In this document: positions 34,605 to 43,500 of the stretch, piece after piece
How positions within the stretch are numbered: position 1 is the stretch's first letter
Layout of the letters: every line of letters starts with the position of its first letter
NCBI GenBank assembly: GCA_025453595.1
Contig: JALOQB010000002.1
Span: 1 to 50,646, forward strand
Direction: 5' to 3'
DNA length: 50,646 nucleotides
From: Polyangiaceae bacterium
GTDB lineage: Bacteria; Myxococcota_A; Polyangia; Polyangiales; Polyangiaceae
Translations under genes and position numbers: made by a program
Notes under the pieces: generated by a model
What the model was told of the DNA's origin: nothing
Seen by the model: the letters and a program-made list of their open reading frames with translations, nothing else
Database searches by the model: none

Positions 34605-35126
34605 TCACAGCCGGCGGATACGGCGGCGCTCCTCGATCATGTGCTGGGTGATGCGCCGCTGGGCGGCCGGGTGCTCGACGATCAGGAACGAGTCGAAGGC
34701 GTCGTCGTGGCGCGCGGCGCAGGCGAGGAAGCGATCGGCGGCCAGCTCGGGGGCAAAGGCCTCCTCGTGGCGCCCCGGCAGCTCGACGACGGCAGCGCGG
34801 ATGCACAGCCCCACCAGCGTCGAGAGGATCCGATCCGCGACCACATCGAAGGCCCGCTCGTCGAAGGAGGAGCGGGGGCCCAGGCCGAAGAGCAGCACCT
34901 TGTCCGCCACCAGGCGCGGGCGCCCGGGCAGCAGCAGCACCTCGCCGGCCCGCCCCGTGAGGAACCCGCCCTCCAGCAGCCGGTCCAGGCGCCCCGCCAG
35001 CCGCCACGACAGCAGCCCCGCCAGGCCCCGGGGCGGCAGCACGTCGCTGAAGAGGCAGCAGGCGAGGGCCTCCGTGGGCAGCTCGTCGAGGCGCCGCAGC
35101 TCCGGAGCGACGAAATGGAGCTCCAT
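34605..35126 (-). CDS. Stand-alone leucyl-aminopeptidase N-terminal-like domain
   Basis: A 173-residue protein that resembles only the N-terminal (macro-like) domain of M17 leucyl aminopeptidases: LACCLFSDVLPPRG, LLEGGFLTGRAGEVLLLPG, DKVLLFGLGPRSSFDE, and a Rossmann-type helix-strand pattern. The metal-binding catalytic domain is absent and there is no sign of it downstream. It starts on the last base of the nusB stop (TGATG), so it is translationally coupled. Such orphan domains may be regulatory or DNA/ligand-binding. The function is unknown. Confidence 0.7.
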   Translation of the reverse strand: MELHFVAPELRRLDELPTEALACCLFSDVLPPRGLAGLLSWRLAGRLDRLLEGGFLTGRAGEVLLLPGRPRLVADKVLLFGLGPRSSFDERAFDVVADRILSTLVGLCIRAAVVELPGRHEEAFAPELAADRFLACAARHDDAFDSFLIVEHPAAQRRITQHMIEERRRIRRL

Positions 35127-35572
35127 CAGCGCGTCGTGCTTCGACCTGCGATCTGCGCGACCCGGTCCAGCACCCCGTTCACGAAGGCCCCGGATTCGCC
35201 GGTGCCGTAGCGCTTCGCCAGCTCCACCGCCTCGTCGATGATGACCGCCGCCGGCACGTCCGGCCGCGCCAGGAGCTCGTAGGCCCCCAGCCGCAGCACC
35301 GTCCGGTCGATCCGCGTCATCCGCTCCAGGCGCCAGTTGAGGCTGGCCGCCTGGATCTTCTCGTCGATCTCGCCTGCACGCTCCGCGTAACCGGCGACGC
35401 ACGCCTCGGCGTACGCCTTGGTCTCCGGGTGCAGCTCGTACTCGGTCTCTTCTTCCGAGAAGGGCAGCGCGCGCCAGTAGCGGTTGATGACAAAATCGCT
35501 GTCATCGCCGCAGGTGTCGAGGGCGAAGATCATCTGAAAGGCCGCTTCGCGGCCGCTGGAGCGGATTCCCAT
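35126..35572 (-). CDS. nusB: Transcription antitermination factor NusB
   Basis: 148 residues, the normal size. Family hallmarks are SSGREAAFQMIFALD at the N-terminus, SLNWRLERMTRIDRTVLRLG in the middle, and AVIIDEAVELAKRYGTGES then FVNGVLDRVA at the C-terminus. NusB binds boxA RNA with NusE (S10) and promotes rRNA transcription antitermination. It starts three bases after the ribBX stop. ribH, which commonly sits between ribBA and nusB, is missing here. Confidence 0.96.
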   Translation of the reverse strand: MGIRSSGREAAFQMIFALDTCGDDSDFVINRYWRALPFSEEETEYELHPETKAYAEACVAGYAERAGEIDEKIQAASLNWRLERMTRIDRTVLRLGAYELLARPDVPAAVIIDEAVELAKRYGTGESGAFVNGVLDRVAQIAGRSTTR

Positions 35573-35575
35573 GGC

Positions 35576-36766
35576 TCAACCTTGGAGGGAGACCCGGTCG
35601 ACGACCTCGAGCCCGAACCCTTCGAGCCCCGGGATCTTTCGCGGGTTGTTGGTCAGAAGACGCATGCGACGGACGCCCAGGTTCGCCAGGATCTGCGCGC
35701 CCAGACCGTACTCGTGGAGCACCCGACGCCCCGGCGCCGGCGCCTGCGGCGTGAAGGGCGCAAGCTGCTCGGTCAGGTCAGGCTGCGAGGGGAAATACAC
35801 GATCACCCCCGCCCCTGCCCCCTCGATGGCGTCGATCGCGGCCCGCAGGTTCCGGCCCCCTTCCTGGCCCCGCGACGCGAACAGATCCGAGATCGTCGAC
35901 CCCGCATGCATGCGCACCAGCGCCGGCTCGGCCGGGGAGATCTCCCCCTTCACCAGCGCCAGCATCTGCCGCCGGCTCAGGTCGTCCTCGTACACCACCG
36001 CGCGCCACGAGGTCCCCGTCTGGTCCAGCGTCAGCGTCGCCTCCCGGATCCGCCGCACCAGCCGGTCCATCCGCAGACGGTACGTGATCAGGTCCGCGAT
36101 GCTCAGGATCTGCAGCCCGTGCTCCGCCGCGAAGCGCTCCAGATCCCCACGCCGGGCCATCGACCCGTCGTCGTTCATGATCTCGCAGATCACCCCCGCC
36201 GGCGTCAGCCCCGCCAGCCTCGCCAGATCCACCGACCCCTCCGTCTGCCCCGTACGCACCAGCACCCCGCCGTTCCGCGCTCGCAGCGGGAAGACGTGCC
36301 CCGGCGTCACCAGATCCTCCGGACGGCAGCTCGCCCCCGCCGCCACCCGGATCGTGTGCGCCCGGTCCGCCGCGCTGATCCCCGTCGATACCCCGTGCCG
36401 CGCCTCGATGCTCACCGTGAAGGCGGTCCCCAGAGCAGGTCCCTTTCGACCCATCTGCTCCATCATGGGCAGGTTGAGCCGCGCGACCTGCTCCTCGGTG
36501 AGGGTGAGGCAGATGAGGCCACGGCCGTGCTTGGCCATGAAGTTGATGTCCTCGGGGCGCACCAGCTCGGCGGCCATGCAGAGGTCGCCCTCGTTTTCCC
36601 GGTCCTCGTCGTCCACCAGGATGACCATGCGCCCGCTGCGGATCTCGGCGATGGCGCGGTCGACGCGCTCGAAGACCTCGTGGTGCAGGGGGGCGGCGAT
36701 GGCGTCGCTGGGGGTGGCGGGCTCGGGGCTGGGGAGCGGATCAGAGGAGGGCTGGCGCAAGGTCAT
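35576..36766 (-). CDS. ribB: RibBX-like: DHBP synthase fused to degenerate GTP cyclohydrolase II
   Basis: 396 residues. The N-terminal half is 3,4-dihydroxy-2-butanone 4-phosphate synthase with VDDEDRENEGDLCMAAE, VTPGHVFPLRA and TEGSVDLARLAGL, making the four-carbon precursor of riboflavin. The C-terminal half keeps the GCH2 fold end (MRLLTNNPRKIPGLEGFGL). However, the zinc site that normally reads HSECLTGD...SxRCDCG is MHAGSTISDLFASRGQEGG, with no Cys. GTP cyclohydrolase II activity is therefore unlikely, as described for RibBX proteins, and another RibA must exist elsewhere. First gene of the operon with nusB. No FMN riboswitch was seen upstream. Confidence 0.88.
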   Translation of the reverse strand: MTLRQPSSDPLPSPEPATPSDAIAAPLHHEVFERVDRAIAEIRSGRMVILVDDEDRENEGDLCMAAELVRPEDINFMAKHGRGLICLTLTEEQVARLNLPMMEQMGRKGPALGTAFTVSIEARHGVSTGISAADRAHTIRVAAGASCRPEDLVTPGHVFPLRARNGGVLVRTGQTEGSVDLARLAGLTPAGVICEIMNDDGSMARRGDLERFAAEHGLQILSIADLITYRLRMDRLVRRIREATLTLDQTGTSWRAVVYEDDLSRRQMLALVKGEISPAEPALVRMHAGSTISDLFASRGQEGGRNLRAAIDAIEGAGAGVIVYFPSQPDLTEQLAPFTPQAPAPGRRVLHEYGLGAQILANLGVRRMRLLTNNPRKIPGLEGFGLEVVDRVSLQG

Positions 36767-36838
36767 GGAGGGTGGCGCGAGCGTAAGGCCCGGCGCCGGG
36801 CCCTGGTAGTGCCGCTGATCCTGTGTTTTTGCAACACC

Positions 36839-37903
36839 TCAGCGGACTTTCTCCAGCTCCCGGGTCAACGTATCCAGCCGCTGGGCGTCAAAATCCAGCT
36901 CCAGCACCCGGGCCACGTTCCTGAGCATGCGCCGCTCCGGCAGCGAGGCGCTGCGGTCGACGGAGGCCGCCACCATCCAGAGCTCCAGCAGCGGCGCCCG
37001 CTGCCCCGCCGGGACCGCCGCCAGCCGCTCCATCCACCCGTGCTCGTCCTCGACAAAGCGACGCCGGGCGGCCGCCCGCTCCAGCGGGGGAAGGCGCCCC
37101 AGCATCCAGCCCAGGATCGCCGCTTCTTCCGGCTTCATCTGGCCATCGGCGGTCAGCAGGAACCAGACGCCCTCCACCGCCAGCTCCCGCGGGGCGTCGG
37201 GCCCTTGCAGCAGGCGCTCCGCCGCGTCCTGGAGGGCCCGCTGGTAGCGGACGAAGCGCAGCACGGTCTCGCCCAGGCGCCGGGTGATCCGCACGTTGGC
37301 CAGCGGGGAGGTGGCCACGCCCAGCACCGGCACCGCGTTGCGCTTGAGGGCCTGCCCCAGCAGGCGGCGGCCGATCTTGATCCCCACGTCCTCGCCGGCG
37401 AGAGAGAGCACCCGATCCACCAGCCCCCGGGCCCCTTCGCCCGCCTCTTCGTCCCCCTCGAAGACGAAGCTGTAGAGACGCAGCAGGTCCGCCGGCTCCT
37501 CCGGATCAAACTCGATGCCATGGATGGCCCCCAGCTCGCAGGCCAGATCCACCTGGATCACCGCCCGGTAGAGCACATCCCCCAGCAGCCCTCCGACGGT
37601 GGCAGGCACGCCGATCACGGCCCCGATGCCGTGGGTGTTCAGCGTGAGCAGCGCGGCCCCGGTCGAGGTCAGACCCGAGGCCAGCCCCGTCATCCCCGCC
37701 TTGACGCAGGCCTTGCGGATCGCCCTGCGGGCCAGCTCTTCCCTCGCCCCTTGCGGCGCAGGGCGCCGGTGCTCCTGGTTCCAGCGCAGGTAGAGCCGCA
37801 CCACCTTGCTGAACCAGCTCCCGCTCCGGACCTCCTCGAACCCCAGCTCCTTGCCCAGGGCCCCCGCGATCCCCTGCGTGTCGTCGACGTTCACCGAGTC
37901 CAT
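36839..37903 (-). CDS. EcsC-like protein with C-terminal TerB-like domain
   Basis: 354 residues. Residues 50-150 are hydrophobic and glycine-rich (CVKAGMTGLASGLTSTGAAL; GAVIGVPATVGGLLGDVLYR) followed by HGIEFDPEEPADLLRLYSF, the pattern of EcsC-family membrane-associated proteins. The C-terminal 120 residues (LAVEGVWFLLTADGQMKPEE; LWMVAASVDRSASLPERRML) are TerB-like with two acidic helix repeats. The gene is divergent from the Cys-rich lipoprotein gene with only 29 bases between starts. Its role is unknown; TerB/EcsC combinations suggest membrane stress or transport accessory functions. Confidence 0.68.
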   Translation of the reverse strand: MDSVNVDDTQGIAGALGKELGFEEVRSGSWFSKVVRLYLRWNQEHRRPAPQGAREELARRAIRKACVKAGMTGLASGLTSTGAALLTLNTHGIGAVIGVPATVGGLLGDVLYRAVIQVDLACELGAIHGIEFDPEEPADLLRLYSFVFEGDEEAGEGARGLVDRVLSLAGEDVGIKIGRRLLGQALKRNAVPVLGVATSPLANVRITRRLGETVLRFVRYQRALQDAAERLLQGPDAPRELAVEGVWFLLTADGQMKPEEAAILGWMLGRLPPLERAAARRRFVEDEHGWMERLAAVPAGQRAPLLELWMVAASVDRSASLPERRMLRNVARVLELDFDAQRLDTLTRELEKVR

Positions 37904-37932
37904 CGTGCAATCGATGCTACACTGGAAACGCC

Positions 37933-38454
37933 GTGCTACCGCGAACGATCCTCCTGCTCCTGGCCGCCCTCGGGTCCACCGCCTGCGGCGCCAGTTACCA
38001 GCGTATTTACGAGGGCGACGTGCGCTTCGAGCACTGCTACCGCCTCGACGCCGATCCCTCGGTCGACAGCCAGGTGCGCCTCGCCTGCTGGTCCGAGTGG
38101 ACCTTCGCCCACACCCTCGGGCAAACCTACGACCGGGTGCTCTACGCCCGGCGCCGCGAGGCCGCGCTCCGCAGCGGCGAGACCGCCGTCGTGGGCCCCA
38201 CGCTGGTCACCGGTCAGGCCTCCTCCGTCGCCTCCCAGCAGCAGGCCCTCTCCTCCCGTCCTCGCCCCTCCGCCACCTCCTCCTCTGCCCTCGCCCTCAA
38301 CGCCCCCCCTGACCCCTCGACCCTCTCCTCCCGCCAGCTCTGCTCCCAGGAGTGCGGCCAGACCTTCACCGCCTGCGTCACTCGCTGCACCGACGACGGT
38401 TGTGCCCAGAAGTGCGGCGTTCAGGTCAAGGTGTGCCTCGAATCCTGCCTCTGA
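37933..38454 (+). CDS. Cys-rich small lipoprotein
   Basis: 173 residues, GTG start; signal LPRTILLLLAALGSTACG with Cys18. An N-terminal charged region (YRIYEGDVRFEHCYR-like, with one Cys) is followed by a Ser/Pro/Ala-rich linker (about 95-135). The C-terminal 40 residues hold eight Cys in CSQECGQTFTACVTRC and CAQKCGVQVKVCLESC, a likely disulfide knot. No family is recognised. A TACACT hexamer 9 bases before the start could be a -10 element. Divergent from the EcsC-like gene. Confidence 0.75.
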   Translation: MLPRTILLLLAALGSTACGASYQRIYEGDVRFEHCYRLDADPSVDSQVRLACWSEWTFAHTLGQTYDRVLYARRREAALRSGETAVVGPTLVTGQASSVASQQQALSSRPRPSATSSSALALNAPPDPSTLSSRQLCSQECGQTFTACVTRCTDDGCAQKCGVQVKVCLESCL

Positions 38455-38531
38455 GCCCTGGCACGCAACTCCCTCTCCTCCGGGCCGATGAACCCCCCAC
38501 GGGCTTCGCCCCCCACCCGGAGGATCCTCCC

Positions 38532-38993
38532 TTGAACCCCATCGCTCCCAAGATCAACCCGTCCCTTTCCCTCGAACCCACCTCCCCCCGGAGCACCCCC
38601 CGCGAGACCTCCTCGTTCCGCGAGGTCCTCGGCGGCTCCGCCGCTCACCTCGTCCGCGGCGCCGAATCCGCCCTCCATCGCCTCCCCGGCGGGCCTGTCC
38701 TCGCAGCGGCCGTGAGGGGGTCAGGAGCGACCCCTTCCGCCCCCGGCGCCCCCCACGCCAACCTGCTCCCTCCCGGCACGGGTGCGGCCGAGGGGCCCTC
38801 CTCACCGGAGGCCACCCTCGCCGCCCCTGGCGCCTCCCTCGAAGGGTCGCTCACCGCAAGCCAGGACATGAACCTCTATTTTCTCCGTATCCAGGAGGCC
38901 ATGGCGGCAGAAAACCGGGCGTACACGGCTTGCTCCAACGTCCTGAAGGCGCGCCATGATACGGTGAAGAACGCCATCGGCAACATCCGCTGA
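38532..38993 (+). CDS. Small helical protein of unknown function (possible secretion-apparatus component)
   Basis: A TTG start is favoured because GGAGG lies nine bases upstream and no better start fits. The 153-residue product has a low-complexity Pro/Ala/Ser N-terminal two-thirds and a helical C-terminus, SQDMNLYFLRIQEAMAAENR followed by NVLKARHDTVKNAIGNIR. This ending recalls inner-rod/needle-type subunits of type III secretion, but the resemblance is weak and no other secretion genes are present. It lies 22 bases before the next small gene and is probably co-transcribed with it and the hydrolase. Confidence 0.55.
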   Translation: MNPIAPKINPSLSLEPTSPRSTPRETSSFREVLGGSAAHLVRGAESALHRLPGGPVLAAAVRGSGATPSAPGAPHANLLPPGTGAAEGPSSPEATLAAPGASLEGSLTASQDMNLYFLRIQEAMAAENRAYTACSNVLKARHDTVKNAIGNIR

Positions 38994-39015
38994 CCTCCCC
39001 CCAGGAGGGAGCCTC

Positions 39016-39369
39016 ATGAGCATCGATCGCATCGGCAAAGGCCCCGGACTTCCCCCCACGACGACCCCCGCCGCTGGCCCCGCAGGGCCCACCGCGCGCC
39101 CCTTCTCCGTGGGAGGCACTGGCGCCGCCTCGGCCACCTCGACCACGGGGCTCTCTCCCGCCGATCAGGTACGCCGCGGAGATCTCTCCCTGGACCAGTA
39201 CCTCGACCTCCGCGCCCAGGAGGCCACCCGCCACCTCGAAGGTCGCCTCGGCGCCGCCGATCTCCAGCGCATCCAGCAGACCCTGCGGGATCAGCTCCGC
39301 ACCGACCCCGCGCTGCAAGAGCTGGTGCAGGCTGCCACGGGCCAGCGCCTCCCTGAAGACGAGGGATGA
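39016..39369 (+). CDS. Small protein of unknown function
   Basis: 117 residues, preceded by AGGAGGGAG. A disordered Pro/Thr/Gly N-terminal half is followed by a helical domain: LSPADQVRRGDLSLDQYLD, then EGRLGAADLQRIQQTLRDQL and LVQAATGQRL. There is no signal peptide or membrane segment. No family is recognised. Its TGA overlaps the ATG of the hydrolase gene (ATGA), so the two are translationally coupled. Confidence 0.65.
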   Translation: MSIDRIGKGPGLPPTTTPAAGPAGPTARPFSVGGTGAASATSTTGLSPADQVRRGDLSLDQYLDLRAQEATRHLEGRLGAADLQRIQQTLRDQLRTDPALQELVQAATGQRLPEDEG

Positions 39370-40247
39370 GCCTCCCACGCCGCGCGTTCCTCCTCGGGGC
39401 GCTCGCGAGCTGCACGCGCCGCGAGGCCCCGGCCCCCGCCCCTTCCCTGGCCCCGCCGGAGCACGACCTCCACGACTGGTCCTTCTCCGACCAGGATGCC
39501 CTCGGCGGTAGCACCCGCGCCCTCGTCCTCTGCCCCCGCACCCCGGGCCCTCACCCGATCCTGATCGCCCTCCATGGCCGCGGGGAAGCCGTGCGCGGCG
39601 CCGAGGCCGGGGCCCGCGGGTGGCTCGGGGATTACCGCGCAGGGAACGCCATCCAGGCCCTGCGCCGCGGCCGGCTCACCCGGGAAGATTTCCAGGACCT
39701 CGTGGCCCCCGAGCGCCTCGATGCCCTCAACGCCCAGCTCCAGCAACAGCCCTACCGGGGCCTCCTCCTGGTCTGCCCTCACGCCCCGGATTTCCAGGGC
39801 CCTTCCCGCAACGAGGCGACCGATCGCTATGGCTCCTGGCTGATCCGCACCCTCCTCCCCAGGCTGCGCGCGTCCTTCTCCACCGGCGCGGTGGGCATCG
39901 ATGGCGTCAGCATGGGGGGACGCATGGCCCTCCGCATCGGCCTCGCCTGGCCCGACACCTTCGCCGCCGTCGGCTCCCTCCAGGCGGCCCTCCGTGACGA
40001 CGATCTCCCCTCCCTGACCGAGCAGGCCGCCGCCTACCTGCGCGCCCGCCCCGCAGGGCAGCTACGCCTGCTCTCCAGCGACGGCGACTACTTCCGCGCC
40101 ACCATCGCCCGGGCCCACCAGGCCCTCTCCCAGGCGGCCCTCCCCCACGAGCACCGCGAGGTGGTCGGCCCCCACAACTACCTGTTCAACCAGGGCCCTG
40201 GATCCATCGAGATGCTCGCCTGGCACGACCGCATCCTCCGCGGTTGA
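39366..40247 (+). CDS. Alpha/beta hydrolase (esterase-like), probably exported
   Basis: 293 residues. The N-terminus MSLPRRAFLLGALASCTRRE has a twin-arginine-like RR and a lipobox-like ASC, so Tat-exported lipoprotein is possible. The hydrolase domain has oxyanion segment LIALHGRGEAV, nucleophile GIDGVSMGGRMAL, acid near LLSSDGDYFRA and a C-terminal His in VVGPHNYLFNQG. It belongs to the esterase/phospholipase-like group. The substrate is unknown. It overlaps the preceding gene by four bases and the following remnant by four. Confidence 0.85.
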   Translation: MSLPRRAFLLGALASCTRREAPAPAPSLAPPEHDLHDWSFSDQDALGGSTRALVLCPRTPGPHPILIALHGRGEAVRGAEAGARGWLGDYRAGNAIQALRRGRLTREDFQDLVAPERLDALNAQLQQQPYRGLLLVCPHAPDFQGPSRNEATDRYGSWLIRTLLPRLRASFSTGAVGIDGVSMGGRMALRIGLAWPDTFAAVGSLQAALRDDDLPSLTEQAAAYLRARPAGQLRLLSSDGDYFRATIARAHQALSQAALPHEHREVVGPHNYLFNQGPGSIEMLAWHDRILRG

Positions 40248-40465
40248 ACCGACCCTTCTCCAGCCCACCACCGCCCCCCGTCGATACAGACGCGGACGGC
40301 ACGCCGGACGCCCGGGAGCAGTCGCATGATTTGAACCCCAAAGATCCCGCGGATCGCCTTGCCACCTCCCTGTCACATCGAACCCTCGGAGTGGCCGGCT
40401 ACACGAACCTGGAGGTGTACCTTCACGAGCGCTCGCAGCGCCTCCAGCAGGGCGGGCACCGCTGA
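40244..40465 (+). pseudogene. Remnant of a polysaccharide-lyase-type C-terminal tail
   Basis: 73 codons from a TTG overlapping the hydrolase stop. The segment VDTDADGTPDAREQSHDLNP then GYTNLEVYLHE matches the TSP3-like calcium tail at the end of secreted pectate-lyase-like proteins (VDTDxDGxPDxWE...GYTNLExYLN). The catalytic part is gone and the middle (ATSLSHRTLG) is degraded, so this is most likely a relic fused to or left beside the hydrolase gene. It could still be expressed as a short tail protein. Confidence 0.55.
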
Positions 40466-40589
40466 CGGTTGAACCATGGTTGGTGCCTGTTTGCAGCCAG
40501 GAGCAGCGGGCATTCGTGGTACCTTCCCCGGCGCGTCGCCCTGCACCGCAGGTACGCACCTCAACCATCCCGGAATCAAGGATCCACCG

Positions 40590-43500
40590 ATGCGAAACCA
40601 ACCGACCTCTCCCCAGCGATGGCTTGCTCTTGCGCTGCTCGCCAGCAGCCTCCAGTGGGCATGCGATGAAACCGGCGGCGCGCTCACGGTCGGCGAAGCT
40701 GCCGGCGGATCCGCAGGCCAGGCCGGAGGTCAGGGTGGGTCCCCGGGCGGCTCCGCGGGCGTTGCCGGCTCCGGTGCAGGGACCGCTGGCACCGCTGGCA
40801 CCGCTGGCATCGCTGGCGCCGCCGGGGGCGGTGGGACAGCCGGCACCGCCGGGGGCGGTGGGGATGCAGGCACCGCCGGGACCGGAGGCGATGGCGGCTC
40901 CGCCGGGGCGGCAGGCGACGCAGGGGCGGCCGGTGCCGGAATGGGCGGCGCGGCAGGCGATGCGGGGGCTGCGGGCGACGCAGGGGCCGCTGGCGATGCA
41001 GGGCAAGCAGGGGCTGCAGGTGATGCAGGCTCCGCGGGCGACGCAGGGCAAGCAGGGGCCGGGGGGAACAGCTGCTCTGACGCAAGCGAGTGTCCTGGTA
41101 CCGACGAGGCCTGCCAGTTCCGGACCTGCGAGAATGGCCAGTGCGGCATCGGATTCGCCGCGCAGGGGACACCGGTGCCGGTGCAGAACGCCGGCGATTG
41201 CAGGGTGGATGTCTGCGACGGCAGCGGCGCCGTGGTCACCCAGAACGACGACAGCGACACCCCGGTCTCCGGCAACTCCTGTGTCACGGTGAGCTGCAGC
41301 AATGGTGCCGCGGTGTCGACCAACGTGGCCGCCGGGGAGGCCTGCGGTGACGCCCTCCAGTGCGATGGCAATGGCAACTGCGTGGGCTGCAACGTCGCCT
41401 CCGATTGCCCCGGCACCGACACCGAATGCCAGGTCCGGGCTTGCTCCACTGGCACGTGCACCGTGGTCAATACCCCGGAAGGGACCCCGCTCTCTTCCCA
41501 GACCGTCGGCGACTGCCTCCAGGCCCAGTGCAACGGCGAGGGCGGCATCAAGCAGGTCCCGGTGGCGGACGATCCCCTGGATGACGGCAAGGAATGCACC
41601 GTCGATTCCTGCAACGCCGGGACCCCCCAGAGCTCCCCCAAAAACGCAGGGACCACCTGCTCCGAGAACGGCGGCCTGGTCTGCGACGGCACGGATAGCT
41701 GCGTCCAGTGCCTCGATGCGTCCAGCTGTCCTCAGCCCTCGGGCCCTTGCCAGATCGCCGCCTGCACCGCGGGCGTCTGCGGCTTCACCAACGTCGCCGC
41801 AGGGACGGTCCTCCCGACCCAGGTCACCGGCGACTGCAAGCGCAACGAGTGCGATGGCGCCGGCGCCGTCCTCTCCGTCAATGACGCGGCGGATCTCCCC
41901 GCCGACAGCAACCCCTGCACCCAGGATGTTTGCACGGGAGGGGTGCCCTCTAACCCACCCGTCTCCGCGGGCACCAATTGCGGGGGCGCGAACGTGTGCA
42001 ACGCCCAGGGCCAGTGCGTGGGCTGCAACGCCGCCACCGACTGCCCCGGCACCGACACCGAGTGCCAGGCGCGCACCTGCAACGCGGGCGTCTGCGGCTT
42101 CAGCTTCGCCCCCGCGGGCACCCCCGTTGCCTCCCAGACCGCAGGCGATTGCAAGCGCAACGAATGCAACGGCGCGGGCACCGTCGTCGCGGCGCCCTTC
42201 AACAGCGACCTGCCTGTCGACAGCAACGCCTGCACCCAGGATCTCTGCTCCAGCGGCAACCCCTCCAACCCTCCTCAGCCCTCCGGAACGGCCTGCAACC
42301 AGAACGGCGGCAAGGTGTGCAACGGAGCCTCCGCCTGCGTCCAGTGCGTCGGGGCCTCCGACTGCCCTGGCACCGACACCGAGTGCCAGACGCGCACCTG
42401 CAACGCGGGCGTCTGTGGCTTCAACTTCGCCCCCGCGGGCACCCCCGTTGCCTCCCAGACCACAGGCGATTGCAAGCGCAACGAGTGCAACGGCGCGGGC
42501 ACCGTCGTCGCGGCGCCCTTCAACAGTGACCTGCCTGTCGACGGCAACGCCTGCACCCAGGATCTCTGCTCCGGCGGCAACCCCTCCAACCCCCCCCAGC
42601 CCGTCGGGACCAACTGCGGCGGCACGAGCGTGTGCAACGCACAGTCGCAATGCGTGGGCTGCAACGTCGCCACCGACTGCCCCGGCACCGACACCGAGTG
42701 CCAGGCGCGCACCTGCACCGCGGGCGTCTGCGGCTTCAGCTTCACCCCCGCGGGCACCCCTGTCGCCTCCCAGACCGCAGGCGATTGCAAGGAGAACCAG
42801 TGCAACGGCGCGGGCGCCATCGTCGCGGCCAACAAGGACACCGATCTGCCCCTGGACGACGGGAACCAGTGCACCGGCCAGGCCTGCGCAAGCGGAGCGC
42901 CCCAGTTCCCGCCGGTGGCCGCCGGCACCACCTGCAACCAGAACGGCGGACAGGTCTGCAACGCCCTCGCCACCTGCGTCCAGTGCATCAACGGAACCCA
43001 GTGCCCCAGCGGCGTGTGCACCGCGGGCACCTGCCAGGCCCCGACCTGCACCGATACGGTGAAGAACGGCTCCGAGACCGACGTAGACTGCGGCGGTAGC
43101 TGCCCTGCCTGCCCCAACGGTGACACCTGCAACGTCAACACGGATTGCCAGAGCGGGAACTGCAGCCAGGGCACCTGCGCGCCGGCCCTCGCGGTCCTCT
43201 CGACCAGCCCCGCGGACAACACCTCCGCCCTGGCCTCGACCCCCATCGCCGTGACCTTCAACCAGGCGATGAACCCGGCCACCCTCACGGCCCAGACGAC
43301 CTCCGGCGCCTGCTCTGGCACCCTCCAGGTCTCCCTCGATAACTTCACCACCTGCGTCCCCATGGCGGCGGCCCTCGCCGTGCTCTCCAACGGCAACGCC
43401 ACCGCCACGGTGACCCCGGCGCCGGGCCTCCTGGTCAACCAGACCTACAAGATCCGTGTCACCACCGGCGTGGCCGGCGCCGGCGGCGCCCCCCTCACGG

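Noticed and set aside
36787..36802. A 16-bp GC palindrome (GGCCCGGCGCCGGGCC) upstream of ribBX as an FMN riboswitch or terminator
   Set aside because: There is no conserved RFN architecture, the gap is only 72 bases, and no T-run follows. It may simply be GC-rich sequence.
40684..41692. Minus-strand Pro/Ala-rich frames opposite the collagen-like region
   Set aside because: They are mirror images of the Gly-rich coding sequence and lack any start signal or domain.
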